A DNA stretch of 64,000 nucleotides from JBBRBB01 sp963830175 (GTDB taxonomy: Bacteria; Bacteroidota; Bacteroidia; Chitinophagales; Chitinophagaceae): NCBI GenBank assembly GCA_963830175.1, contig CAWHKV010000002.1, forward strand, positions 1-64,000. Reading direction: 5' to 3'. A program made the position numbers and the translations under genes. Below are positions 42,427 to 51,719 of the stretch, piece after piece. Every line of letters begins with the position of its first letter. Positions within the stretch are counted from its first letter, which is position 1. The notes under the pieces are model-generated. The model did no database searches. It was not told where the DNA came from and saw only the letters and a program-made list of their open reading frames with translations.

Positions 42427-43305
42427 ATGAAAAAAGAATTTTTTATTCTCCCTGGTATTGATTGTGAGCATGGTGAGGGCCCAGTTTGGTGTAATAAAAC
42501 AGGCACATTTTACAACGTTGACATTTCAAGAGGTGAATTTTACTTGTTTAATTTTGAAAAACAGGAAACAAAAAAATGCACTGTCGGGCAGCCGTTAGGA
42601 GTACTTGCATTAACCACAGGCAATGAAATTATTATGGGTGTTCAATCGGGCATGGGTTTATTCAACATTGAAAAAGAAGAACTGCATTTTCCTGATGGTT
42701 GGAAGGTGAATGAAAATAATAAGATTCTGCGTTTTAATGACGGTGCTGTTGATCCTGCCGGCAGGTTTTTGGCCGGTACCATGACATTTGACGGAGACAA
42801 GCCTGCAGGGAAGTTATACCAGGCAGAAAGAAAATTTCCTCCGCGAATTATGAAAGAAAACATGTTTATTCCAAACGGTATGGGATGGAATCATGATGGT
42901 AGCATCTTTTACTTAACCGATACACCGCGCCTGGTAATATATGCTTATGATTATGATGTTTCTAATGGCACCATGATCAATGAAAAACCCTTTATACAGT
43001 TTGAAAACGGGGTGTACCCCGATGGTATGTGTATTGATGCGGAAGATCATTTTTGGGTGGCTATATGGGGAAAGTCGGTCATTAAAAGATTTAACCCTAA
43101 AGGCCGGTTGGTAGAAACTTTTTCGGTGCCTTTTCCGCATGTTACCAGTTGTTGTTTTGGCGGTGAAAAAATGGATAAACTATTTATTACTTCCTCCCGC
43201 CGCGACCTGAATGAAAAACAACGTAAAGAATATCCCCTTGCAGGGCGGGTGCTGGTAATGGAAACGAATGCGACCGGCAAACCGCAAAATAAATTCTGCT
43301 TGTAA
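42427..43305 (+). CDS. SMP-30/gluconolactonase-like protein
   Basis: A 292-residue six-bladed propeller of the SMP-30/gluconolactonase/LRE family. The metal ligands are visible: Glu in EGPVW (about 18), Asn in NGMGW (about 148) and Asp in PDGMC (about 198). There is no signal peptide, so it is cytoplasmic. It probably hydrolyses a sugar lactone; the substrate is unknown. It lies about 11 kb from the Sus locus, with no clear tie to it. Confidence 0.88.
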   Translation: MKKEFFILPGIDCEHGEGPVWCNKTGTFYNVDISRGEFYLFNFEKQETKKCTVGQPLGVLALTTGNEIIMGVQSGMGLFNIEKEELHFPDGWKVNENNKILRFNDGAVDPAGRFLAGTMTFDGDKPAGKLYQAERKFPPRIMKENMFIPNGMGWNHDGSIFYLTDTPRLVIYAYDYDVSNGTMINEKPFIQFENGVYPDGMCIDAEDHFWVAIWGKSVIKRFNPKGRLVETFSVPFPHVTSCCFGGEKMDKLFITSSRRDLNEKQRKEYPLAGRVLVMETNATGKPQNKFCL

Positions 43306-43406
43306 TTTTACAACAAAAAATTTGCACGTCTTAAATGCCCTTTTGCAACTATAAGTGCAAACCATGTTTTTAAACTAAGTTCGCGCCTGCAACAACTCAT
43401 CATATA

Positions 43407-46196
43407 ATGGAATATAATTTCAGGTCTATAGAAAGATACTGGCAGCAGCATTGGAAAGAAACCGATGCTTACAAAGTGGTAAATCCCGCGCCGGCGGAAG
43501 AAAAGCAGCAAAAAAAATTTTATGTGCTGGATATGTTTCCATATCCAAGTGGTGCAGGGTTGCATGTTGGCCATCCACTCGGCTATATTACCTCAGATAT
43601 AATTGCACGGTTTAAGCGTCTAAAAGGGTTTAAGGTTTTGCATCCGATGGGTTATGATGCCTTTGGTTTGCCTGCTGAACAATATGCCATTGAACACGGC
43701 ATACATCCTGCTTTAAGTACGCAGCAGAACATTGATAACTTTAGAAATCAACTGGATAATATTGGTTTTTCTTTTGATTGGAGCCGTGAAATAAAAACCA
43801 GCGATGCATCTTATTATAAATGGACACAGTGGATATTTTTAAAACTTTTTAAAAGTTTTTTTAATGGTAATACGCATCGGGCCGCACCCATAGACCAGTT
43901 AATTGCAGAATTTGAAAAAGACGGTAATGAAGCACATCCATTTCCGAATGCAGCTTTGGCAGAACAGGTAACCGATTCACTTCTTTTTACAGCAGAAGAA
44001 TGGAATAGTTATGACGAAAAGAAGCAGCAGGATATTCTTATGCAATACAGGCTTGCATATTGCGGGTATGGAGAGGTTAACTGGTGCGAGGCATTGGGAA
44101 CAGTTTTGGCAAATGACGAGGTAGTAAATGGCTTAAGCGAACGCGGCGGTCATCCTGTAACAAAAAAGAAATTAAGACAATGGTATTTGCGTATAACTGC
44201 GTATGCTGAAAGATTGTTGCAGGGGTTGCAAACCATAGCTTTCAGCGATGCAATGAAAGAAATGCAAAGTAACTGGATAGGTAAATCATCCGGAGCGGAA
44301 ATTGACTTTCAGGTTAATGGAACTGATGAAGTACTTAAGGTTTATACTACGAGACCAGATACCCTGTTTGGTGTAGATTTTATGGTGGTTGCTCCAGAAC
44401 ACGAGATCATTCAAAAAATTGTATCTGAGGATTATGAAGAGCAGGTAAACGAATACATAACCTATGTGAAACAACGCAGTGAAAGGGAACGAATGTCTGA
44501 GCGGGAAATCACAGGGTGTTTTACCGGTGCTACTGCCAGACACCCTTTTGACTACAGGGAAATTCCTATATATATTTCCGAATACGTGCTGGCAGGTTAT
44601 GGTACAGGCGCTATTATGGCTGTGCCTTGCGGTGATGAGCGTGATTTTAAATTTGCCAAACATTTTGATATTCCCATAACAAATATCATTGGCGAAGCTT
44701 TTAATGGAGAGGAAGCCAATCCTACAAAAAATGCCGAGCTTGAAAACAGTAATTTTCTAACAGGGATGATGATGGAAGATGCTGTAAAAATTATGCTGCA
44801 GGAAATTGATGCGTTACAAATAGGAAAGGCCAAAATAAATTATAAAATGCGTGATGCTGCCTTTAGCCGGCAGCGCTATTGGGGCGAACCGGTACCCATC
44901 ATCTGGAAGAATGGCATAGCCATTCCTTTGGATGAAAATGAATTACCCTTGCTGCTACCCGAAACAAATGAAATAAAACCGGGAAAAAATGGCGAAAGCC
45001 CGCTGGCAAATATTCCTGAGTGGGTTAACAAAGGTTTAGAGACCAATACCATGCCCGGGTATGCCGGATCATCCTGGTATTTTTTGCGCTACATGGATCC
45101 TGAAAACAACGAAATATTTTGTGAGCAAAGGATTAGCGATTACTGGAACCAGGTTGACCTATATGTCGGCGGAACAGAACATGCGGTAGGGCATTTATTA
45201 TACAGCCGCATGTGGACGAAAGTGTTGCACGACCTGGGTTATATCTCATTCGATGAACCATTTAAAAAATTATTGAACCAGGGAATGATACAGGGCAGCA
45301 GCCGTTTTATTTACAGGTTGCAAAGCGATAAAAACACCTATGTTTCTTACAATCTTTTAAAAGAAAATGCAGTGGATGCATTGCATGTGGATGTAAATCT
45401 TGTTGATGGTCTTGAATTAAATGTAGAAGCATTTAAAAAATCAAAACCTGAGTTTGCTGCGGCAGTTTTTATACTGGAAGATGGAAAATACATATGTGGT
45501 GCTGAAGTAGAAAAAATGTCTAAATCTAAATTCAACACTGTTAATCCTGATGATATTGTTGATAGGTACGGGGCTGATACTTTCCGTATGTACGAAATGT
45601 TTTTAGGTCCTGTTGAACAAAGCAAACCATGGGATACCAAAGGTATTGAAGGGGTGCACAGGTTTCTTAAAAAATTGTGGCGGTTGTTTTATGATGAACA
45701 AAAAGGGTTGATTGTTTCAGATGAAAGTGCCAATGCTGCCGAATTAAAAATTCTGCATCGCACTATTAAAAAAGTAGAAGAAGATACAACCCGATTTTCA
45801 TTTAATACCGCTGTAAGCACGTTTATGATCTGTATTAATGATCTAACGGATGCAAAGTGCCACAAAAAAGAAGTTTTGCAACCATTGCTTATTCTGCTTG
45901 CGCCTTTTGCCCCGCATATTGCAGAGGAATTATGGCGCGCAACAGGAAAGGAAACCAGCATCCTGGATGCATCTTATCCCGAACTAAATGAGAGCTATCT
46001 TACCGAAGCAACAAAAGACTATCCTGTAAGCGTTAATGGCAGGTTTAGAACCACCATAAATATGGATGCAGATGTTTCTCAAAAAGAAGCCGAAAAGATT
46101 GTGCTTGCAAACGATGTAATTAAAAAATGGATCGGTGAGGGCAGGGTGAAGAAGGTGATATTTGTGAAAGGAAAAATGATAAACGTTGTGATTTAA
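43407..46196 (+). CDS. leuS: Leucyl-tRNA synthetase
   Basis: Attaches leucine to tRNA-Leu. The 929 residues include the HIGH-type motif in PYPSGAGLHVGHPLGY (about 47-62), the connective-peptide editing domain with TTRPDTLFGVDFMV (about 313-326) and GTGAIMAVPCGDERDF, the KMSKS motif in EKMSKSKFNTVNPDD (about 702-716) and a C-terminal tRNA-binding part. Length is normal. No tandem T-box or leader is visible. Confidence 0.97.
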   Translation: MEYNFRSIERYWQQHWKETDAYKVVNPAPAEEKQQKKFYVLDMFPYPSGAGLHVGHPLGYITSDIIARFKRLKGFKVLHPMGYDAFGLPAEQYAIEHGIHPALSTQQNIDNFRNQLDNIGFSFDWSREIKTSDASYYKWTQWIFLKLFKSFFNGNTHRAAPIDQLIAEFEKDGNEAHPFPNAALAEQVTDSLLFTAEEWNSYDEKKQQDILMQYRLAYCGYGEVNWCEALGTVLANDEVVNGLSERGGHPVTKKKLRQWYLRITAYAERLLQGLQTIAFSDAMKEMQSNWIGKSSGAEIDFQVNGTDEVLKVYTTRPDTLFGVDFMVVAPEHEIIQKIVSEDYEEQVNEYITYVKQRSERERMSEREITGCFTGATARHPFDYREIPIYISEYVLAGYGTGAIMAVPCGDERDFKFAKHFDIPITNIIGEAFNGEEANPTKNAELENSNFLTGMMMEDAVKIMLQEIDALQIGKAKINYKMRDAAFSRQRYWGEPVPIIWKNGIAIPLDENELPLLLPETNEIKPGKNGESPLANIPEWVNKGLETNTMPGYAGSSWYFLRYMDPENNEIFCEQRISDYWNQVDLYVGGTEHAVGHLLYSRMWTKVLHDLGYISFDEPFKKLLNQGMIQGSSRFIYRLQSDKNTYVSYNLLKENAVDALHVDVNLVDGLELNVEAFKKSKPEFAAAVFILEDGKYICGAEVEKMSKSKFNTVNPDDIVDRYGADTFRMYEMFLGPVEQSKPWDTKGIEGVHRFLKKLWRLFYDEQKGLIVSDESANAAELKILHRTIKKVEEDTTRFSFNTAVSTFMICINDLTDAKCHKKEVLQPLLILLAPFAPHIAEELWRATGKETSILDASYPELNESYLTEATKDYPVSVNGRFRTTINMDADVSQKEAEKIVLANDVIKKWIGEGRVKKVIFVKGKMINVVI

Positions 46197-46214
46197 TTTA
46201 AAAAGTTACTGAAC

Positions 46215-46934
46215 ATGTCCCAGACACTTATACTGGAAGAGATCCTCGACAGGAACCAGGAAAAATTTGCAGATGTTTTACCAATTGGCGAAAATGACTG
46301 CCTGCTTATGATGGACCTCACGTCGCAAAACCTCGATTTATCTGATGAGGTAATAGCTGACAATAATAAGTTCACGACATACATAAATAACAAATTAGTT
46401 GCGCTTAATTGCACATTTGGTATAGGAGGGTATAACGAACTGCGCTCTATTTATGCACGAAGTGAGTTGTTTGGTGGTGAAAATGAAGAACCCCGCAGGC
46501 TGCACCTGGGCATAGATATCTGGGGCAATGCCGGAACCATGGTTTCAGCGCCACTCGAAGGTACAGTACACAGTTTTGCAAATAATAGCAATGACGGAGA
46601 TTATGGAGCAACGATCATCCTTCAACACGAATTGGAAGGGGAGACCTTTTATACTTTGTACGGTCATCTTTCTAATGCTGATCTGGTTAATTTAAGAGAA
46701 GGGAATATTATAAAAAAAGGCGAGGTTTTCGCTCATTTGGGCACTTCTGAAGAAAATGGTAATTGGCCGCCACACCTGCATTTCCAAATAATTAATGATA
46801 TGGGTCGCAGAAAAGGCGATTACCCCGGCGTTTGTGCCAATACGGAGGGCAGCACCTACATTGCTAACTCCCCCAACCCTGAACTTATTTTAAAACTTAA
46901 CCGTTATCGCCAGGCATCAAGCCGGATTTTTTAA
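46215..46934 (+). CDS. M23 family metallopeptidase
   Basis: A 239-residue peptidase of the LytM/M23 family that cleaves peptidoglycan peptides in characterised members. HLGID (His97, Asp101) and HLHF (His187, His189) give the full zinc and catalytic set. Residues about 1-65 are an unassigned N-terminal region. There is no recognisable signal peptide, so how it would reach the periplasm is unclear. It follows leuS by 18 bases and overlaps the convergent nth gene by 38 bases at its 3' end. Confidence 0.88.
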   Translation: MSQTLILEEILDRNQEKFADVLPIGENDCLLMMDLTSQNLDLSDEVIADNNKFTTYINNKLVALNCTFGIGGYNELRSIYARSELFGGENEEPRRLHLGIDIWGNAGTMVSAPLEGTVHSFANNSNDGDYGATIILQHELEGETFYTLYGHLSNADLVNLREGNIIKKGEVFAHLGTSEENGNWPPHLHFQIINDMGRRKGDYPGVCANTEGSTYIANSPNPELILKLNRYRQASSRIF

Positions 46935-47568
46935 CCACTTTATGGTAGTATTTGCAGGCAGGCTTTAATCCGCATTCTGCACATTTCGGTTTGCGGGCTA
47001 TGCATATATACCTGCCATGCAGAATTAGCCAGTGATGCGCTTTGTAGACCATGCTTTCGGGAATGAAACTTACCAGCTGTTTTTCTGCTGCGAAAGGTGT
47101 TTTGGCATTTACAGTTAACCCTACTCTTGCAGCTACCCTAAACACATGTGTATCTACAGCCATGTTAGGTTGCTCGTCTATAACTGAGGTAATAACATTT
47201 GCCGTTTTTCTGCCCACCCCGGGTAATGTAACCAGTGCATCAACCGTTAATGGTATCTCGCCATTAAAATCGCGCATAACCATTTTGGCCATCTCAATAA
47301 GATGTTTCGTTTTATTATTCGGGTAAGAAATACTTTTAATAAGAGGAAATAATTCATCTGTAGTTGCTTGTGATAATTGCTGCACCCCAGGGTATTGCTG
47401 AAAAATAGAGGGGGTAGTTAGGTTAACCCTCTTATCGGTGCATTGTGCTGATAAAATAACTGCTACCAATAACTGGTACGTATTATCGTACATTAATTCG
47501 GTTTCAGGATCAGGAACATGCTGCTGAAACCATTCCAACACAAAAGTGTACCGTTGCTTTCTCGTCAT
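46897..47568 (-). CDS. nth: Endonuclease III
   Basis: DNA glycosylase/AP lyase for oxidised pyrimidines. The frame is open from 47652, but Met at 47568 (MTRKQRYTFVLEWFQ) gives the family start and 223 residues. The helix-hairpin-helix and catalytic Lys are in LPGVGRKTANVI (about 116-127), the catalytic Asp in AVDTHVFRV (about 141), and the iron-sulfur cluster Cys set is C-X6-C-X2-C-X5-C in CIARKPKCAECGLKPAC. The last 38 bases overlap the M23 gene tail to tail. Confidence 0.95.
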   Translation of the reverse strand: MTRKQRYTFVLEWFQQHVPDPETELMYDNTYQLLVAVILSAQCTDKRVNLTTPSIFQQYPGVQQLSQATTDELFPLIKSISYPNNKTKHLIEMAKMVMRDFNGEIPLTVDALVTLPGVGRKTANVITSVIDEQPNMAVDTHVFRVAARVGLTVNAKTPFAAEKQLVSFIPESMVYKAHHWLILHGRYICIARKPKCAECGLKPACKYYHKVVKKSGLMPGDNG

Positions 47569-47711
47569 GAATAATGCTGCTGCGATAAAATTAATGGTAT
47601 AAACCATTATGCACTCAACATTATATAAGCTAATATGTGTATTGTTGTACAAGTGTGCGACGCAAGAAACGATGCACAGCGTTATACCGCTGGTAACACA
47701 AAAAGGTAAAA

Positions 47712-47951
47712 TTAAAGGGGTTTCTGTACTTCAGAAGGCTTTTGCACATACTGCAAAATGGCATCTACAGTTTTTTGGCGGGGAGATTTTAAAGACATTT
47801 TATTAAGCCTGTCTTCAGCTTCTTTTAAAACGAGTAATTTTTCGTTTAATGACCAGTTTTTTTGAAGTTCTCTTTCCATTTCTGATCGCTCTTCTTCATT
47901 CATCTCATTATACATGTACAGCAATAGATTTTCCGGTGTAAAATTTGGCAT
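47712..47951 (-). CDS. Small hypothetical protein, anti-sigma-like N-terminus
   Basis: A 79-residue acidic protein. NLLLYMYNEMNEEERSEMERELQKN (about 8-32) resembles the opening helices of small Bacteroidota anti-sigma-like or cargo proteins, but there are no zinc Cys or His. The end (SPRQKTVDAILQYVQK) also fits small conserved proteins of this lineage that I know only as hypothetical. No partner sigma factor is adjacent. Function unknown. Confidence 0.6.
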   Translation of the reverse strand: MPNFTPENLLLYMYNEMNEEERSEMERELQKNWSLNEKLLVLKEAEDRLNKMSLKSPRQKTVDAILQYVQKPSEVQKPL

Positions 47952-48057
47952 AGCAAGTTCAATTAATTGATAATTAAATAAAGCCCGTTCACAGGATATT
48001 GAAGTTGCTAATGGGAGCTTTCTAAGGGACTGCTAATTAAACGCCGGTGATAAACTA

Positions 48058-48378
48058 TTATTGTTTTACTGCCTTGTTTTTATCTGTTTCGGTGGGCAGT
48101 ATAATAAATACATCTTCATTAATTTTTTTCATATTATACTTTTCCCTGGCAAATTTTTCTATGGCTGCAGGGTTATTCTGCAGGTTGTTTAGGTTGTGCC
48201 TTGTTTGGGCAATGGCCGCTTCGTAAAAACTGCGGCTTTCTAATAACTCATTCAACTCGCGCTGGCGATCGAGCTGCACAAAGAAGTCGTTATGATCTAC
48301 GAACAACATTAATACAGCAAAAACGCCAATAGCTATGATGTACTTGCTTTTAGTAATAATACGAATGGTTCTTTTCAC
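48058..48378 (-). CDS. Septum formation initiator family protein (FtsB/DivIC-like)
   Basis: A 106-residue single-pass membrane protein. A short basic N-terminus, one membrane helix (KYIIAIGVFAVLMLFV, about 12-27) and a coiled coil (LDRQRELNELLESRSFYEAAIAQTRHNL region) followed by FAREKYNMKKINEDVFII are the FtsB/DivIC signature. It probably joins the FtsL-FtsB-FtsQ divisome complex. It lies 62 bases downstream of eno on the same strand, an arrangement common in bacteria. Confidence 0.9.
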   Translation of the reverse strand: MKRTIRIITKSKYIIAIGVFAVLMLFVDHNDFFVQLDRQRELNELLESRSFYEAAIAQTRHNLNNLQNNPAAIEKFAREKYNMKKINEDVFIILPTETDKNKAVKQ

Positions 48379-48440
48379 TATAATTTGAATGAATTATTAA
48401 AACTACCAGATTCTTTATCTATAACTAAATTTTGAGACAT

Positions 48441-49724
48441 TTATTTTGAAAAACGGATCTTACCTTTTGGGTAAATGGCATTTTGCCCAAGCATTTCTTC
48501 TATACGAAGTAGCTGGTTGTATTTTGCTACACGGTCTGTTCTGCTGGCAGAACCGGTTTTTATTTGTCCGCAGTTTAAGGCTACAGCCAGGTCTGCAATG
48601 GTAGTGTCTTCTGTTTCTCCACTGCGATGACTCATAATGGTTGTATAGCCACTTTTTTGGGCAAGTTGTACTGCGTTGATGGTTTCTGTAAGGGTTCCTA
48701 TCTGGTTTACTTTAATAAGTATGCTATTGGCAATATCGTTGTCAATACCGCGCTGAAGAATTTTGGTGTTGGTAACAAAAAGATCATCGCCCACTAATTG
48801 CACCTTGTGCCCGATAGCCTGTGTTAGTTTTTTCCAGCCATCCCAATCTTCTTCGGCCATGCCATCTTCAATGGAAATGATCGGGTATTGATTAACCCAT
48901 GATGACCAATATTCTACCATTTCATCACTGCTTAAAATTTTGCCGGTGCTCTTATAAAATTTATACTGGTCGTTAAAATACATTTCGCTGCTGGCAGCAT
49001 CTAATGCAATACCTATTTGAGAACCTGTTTTAAAACCTGCCGCTTCAATAGCGGTTAATACTGTTTCAATAGCTTCTTCGTTGCTCTGAATATCTGGGGC
49101 AAAGCCGCCTTCATCACCCACATTGGTACTGTACCCTTTCTTTTTTAATACAGATTTTAATTTATGGAAAATCTCTACACCCCAGCGTAAACCTTCGCTA
49201 AAGGTTGATGCACCTACAGGTACAACCATATATTCCTGATAATCTATTTTATTATCGGCGTGTACACCGCCGTTTAAAATGTTCATTAAAGGCATTGGCA
49301 ATACCGTGGCATTAACGCCACCGATATACCTGAATAGTGGAAGGTCGCTTTCGAGTGCAGCCGCTTTTGCCACAGCCATAGAAACAGCGAGGGTTGCATT
49401 TGCGCCCAGCTTGCTTTTATTTTCAGTGCCATCAATATCTATCATGAGGGCATCAATCGAAACCTGATCGTTTATAGGGTAACCGGAAAGTTTACCTGCT
49501 ATAATATCATTTACATTGGCCACTGCCTTTAAAACCCCTTTACCCACATAGATACTGTCGTCCGCATCGCGTAACTCTACTGCCTCATGTTTACCTGTAC
49601 TGGCACCGCTGGGTACGGCAGCCCGGCCAAGAATGCCGTTTTCGGTTATTACATCTACTTCAATGGTAGGATTGCCACGGCTGTCTAATATCTGCCTTGC
49701 GTGTATGTCTGCTATGTAGCTCAT
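48441..49724 (-). CDS. eno: Enolase (canonical)
   Basis: Interconverts 2-phosphoglycerate and phosphoenolpyruvate. The 427 residues carry all catalytic parts: SGASTG loop, VHADNKIDYQEYMVVP with the His and Glu, VGDEGGFAP, GIALDAAS, SIEDGMAEEDW, VGDDLFVTN, ILIKVNQIG Lys and the SHRSGETED His plus CGQIKTGS Lys. It differs clearly from the second enolase-like gene at 39222. The pairing eno then ftsB/divIC is widespread. Confidence 0.96.
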   Translation of the reverse strand: MSYIADIHARQILDSRGNPTIEVDVITENGILGRAAVPSGASTGKHEAVELRDADDSIYVGKGVLKAVANVNDIIAGKLSGYPINDQVSIDALMIDIDGTENKSKLGANATLAVSMAVAKAAALESDLPLFRYIGGVNATVLPMPLMNILNGGVHADNKIDYQEYMVVPVGASTFSEGLRWGVEIFHKLKSVLKKKGYSTNVGDEGGFAPDIQSNEEAIETVLTAIEAAGFKTGSQIGIALDAASSEMYFNDQYKFYKSTGKILSSDEMVEYWSSWVNQYPIISIEDGMAEEDWDGWKKLTQAIGHKVQLVGDDLFVTNTKILQRGIDNDIANSILIKVNQIGTLTETINAVQLAQKSGYTTIMSHRSGETEDTTIADLAVALNCGQIKTGSASRTDRVAKYNQLLRIEEMLGQNAIYPKGKIRFSK

Positions 49725-49870
49725 AATAAAAGTTTATAGATTTTTATTTTAGTGAAACCGGCAATTGAATAATTGATCAACTACTGTTGCGTCGCACTCT
49801 TGTACGGTTGTTTCTTATGCAGCAAAGAAACAATTTCTTTTGATGCTGCGAAAAAGCAGATTTGTTGAAA

Positions 49871-51303
49871 TTATTTAGGCAGTGTGTTTGCGACCTTCAA
49901 TACATTTTCGGCGAGTAATTTATCAACAAAATATTCGTATGACCTTTTGTCGAAATCTGTTCTTCGCTTTTGAATAACATTTTCTATACCCGTAGCGAGG
50001 TAATATTTTTTAGTAGCAGAATTTAATATATCGCTACGGTGTTTTTTCTGAATTTCCGGAGAGCGACTGGCAACCCCTAAAACCTTATTTATTTCATCAA
50101 GCGAAGTAAATTTATCCTGAAGTGAATTGGTCGCAATTAACTTCAAAATATTTACCTCATTTTCATCAAACACAATCCGCTCCGCATGGGAAGTTTGGGG
50201 TTGTTCATCTTCTTTCAAAGTCTTTTCTTTCTTTTCTTTTTTCTTCTTTCTACGGGCAACCAAAAGAATTCCACCGGAAGCAAGTGCAATGGCAGAAAAT
50301 AGAATAGGAAGGTCGCCATTATGGTTTTCAGGTTCGTAGACAGGAATATTTACCTTTTCAAATTCAGAAAAATGCAATTGCAGAGAGTCTAAAAAATTAT
50401 CCCGGGTTTTGCCGAAATAAAACATAGAATCTCTGAAATAAAATAATTCTGTATCTGCCCTGGCATATAACACGTTCCTAATAATTCGGTTTGGGTTGTT
50501 TTTAAGAGAATACAAGGCATTGTGTTTATAATCAACGAGGTATAAATTTTCTCCTATCTCTAAGAATTCCCCCCAGCTAGCAGGATGCCAGGGTGTTGCA
50601 GGTGGGTAATTTATCAATTAAAAATTTGTTGAGGTTGCCTAGTTTCTCCCAGGTTTTGGTTTTAAGATTAAGCCGGTAAACATGCATAAACATTGGTGGT
50701 TTCATTTAATTCTTTCGTTTTTACCGCTTCGTTGCGCTGGGTTATAAAGCCTACATATAAAAAACCATTGTCCTGGTCGTACCAAAACAATTGACTTTCA
50801 TTGCACATTAAGGGAATTTCTTCATTTAATGGTATTATATCCCACTGCTTGGTTTTTTCTATATACACCCTTAGCTGGCCGTTTATTCGCCAGATTCCAT
50901 AACCTCCCAGGGAGTATATTGAATCATGGTAACTAAAAATATAAGCTCCAAAACCATAAGCAAAAGCTCTGGTTGTATCAACCCGGTTAATTGAGATAGA
51001 ATCACCATCAGGCACTAACTGGTATAAGCGCCCGGAACCAATAAGGGTATAATATAATTTTCCTTTATTCTTTACCAATAACTGCGGAAACGTAAAAAAA
51101 GGATACTCATCTATAGCAAAAATGTTTTCCTCTTCAACAGTAAATGTGGGAATGCGCTTGTTATCAGCTAAAATGTTTTGTAAAGTTTTATAGTAGGGAA
51201 TTTTTTCAGCTTTGCCGAAAAGCGGGCAAAATAAGCTGGTTAACATTACCAACTCAATGGTAAAAATCAGGGTTATATTAATCTTATTTTTAAGGAAAGG
51301 CAA
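49871..51303 (-). pseudogene. Exported propeller-like protein with membrane anchor, two apparent frameshifts
   Basis: Minus-strand gene in three reading frames. The first part (51303-50668) gives a signal-like N-terminus and beta-propeller-style repeats (KGKLYYTLIGSGRLYQLV, DSIYSLGGYGIWRING). After a shift near 50681-50690 the frame reads VYRLNLKTKTWEKLGNLNKF. A second shift between about 50590 and 50620 leads to WGEFLEIGENLYLVDYKHNA, a membrane helix (LPILFSAIALASGGILLVA), a Lys/Glu linker and a C-terminal region of about 110 residues. The restored protein of about 475 residues matches no family I know. Total length is 3n+2, as two single-base insertions predict. Confidence 0.6.
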
Positions 51304-51518
51304 AACAAATAGTAATTTACAAATACATAAAGGGTTAGAATACAGCCTGGTAAAAATTTAAAATGATATTACCTAATAGATAACCAAGTTAACAAAAAGT
51401 TTTTACTCATCCAATACATTTGTGTTCGAATCGAATAAAAACTAACAATCGTTAATCGCACATCTCCCCTTTTTTCAACCTTAGCCCTTTCAACCCTTTT
51501 ATTCTTAAACCCCTTATT

Positions 51519-51671
51519 ATGGTAAAAATTTTTGAAGTAAAAATTCAGTTGGATTTCGGAAGAACTATAGTAACCACCGTTTCAGCCGATTCAGATTTTC
51601 ATGCCCGGCAATTACTGCGAATGCAATATGGAAACGAACTTAAAAGCATTCATTATGTAAAACCTCTTTAA
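51519..51671 (+). CDS. Small hypothetical protein (50 residues)
   Basis: A short frame in a 417-base gap between two minus-strand genes. The product begins MVKIFEVKIQLDFGRTIVTT and continues SADSDFHARQLLRMQYGNEL before KSIHYVKPL, an alternating pattern suggesting a beta-beta-alpha-beta fold. The composition is protein-like and the third codon positions look used. I do not recognise a family. The rest of the gap shows only AT-rich sequence. Confidence 0.5.
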   Translation: MVKIFEVKIQLDFGRTIVTTVSADSDFHARQLLRMQYGNELKSIHYVKPL

Positions 51672-51719
51672 AAAAAGTTGAATTGTATAACTAAATATTT
51701 GTATTGTATAAACCTGAAA

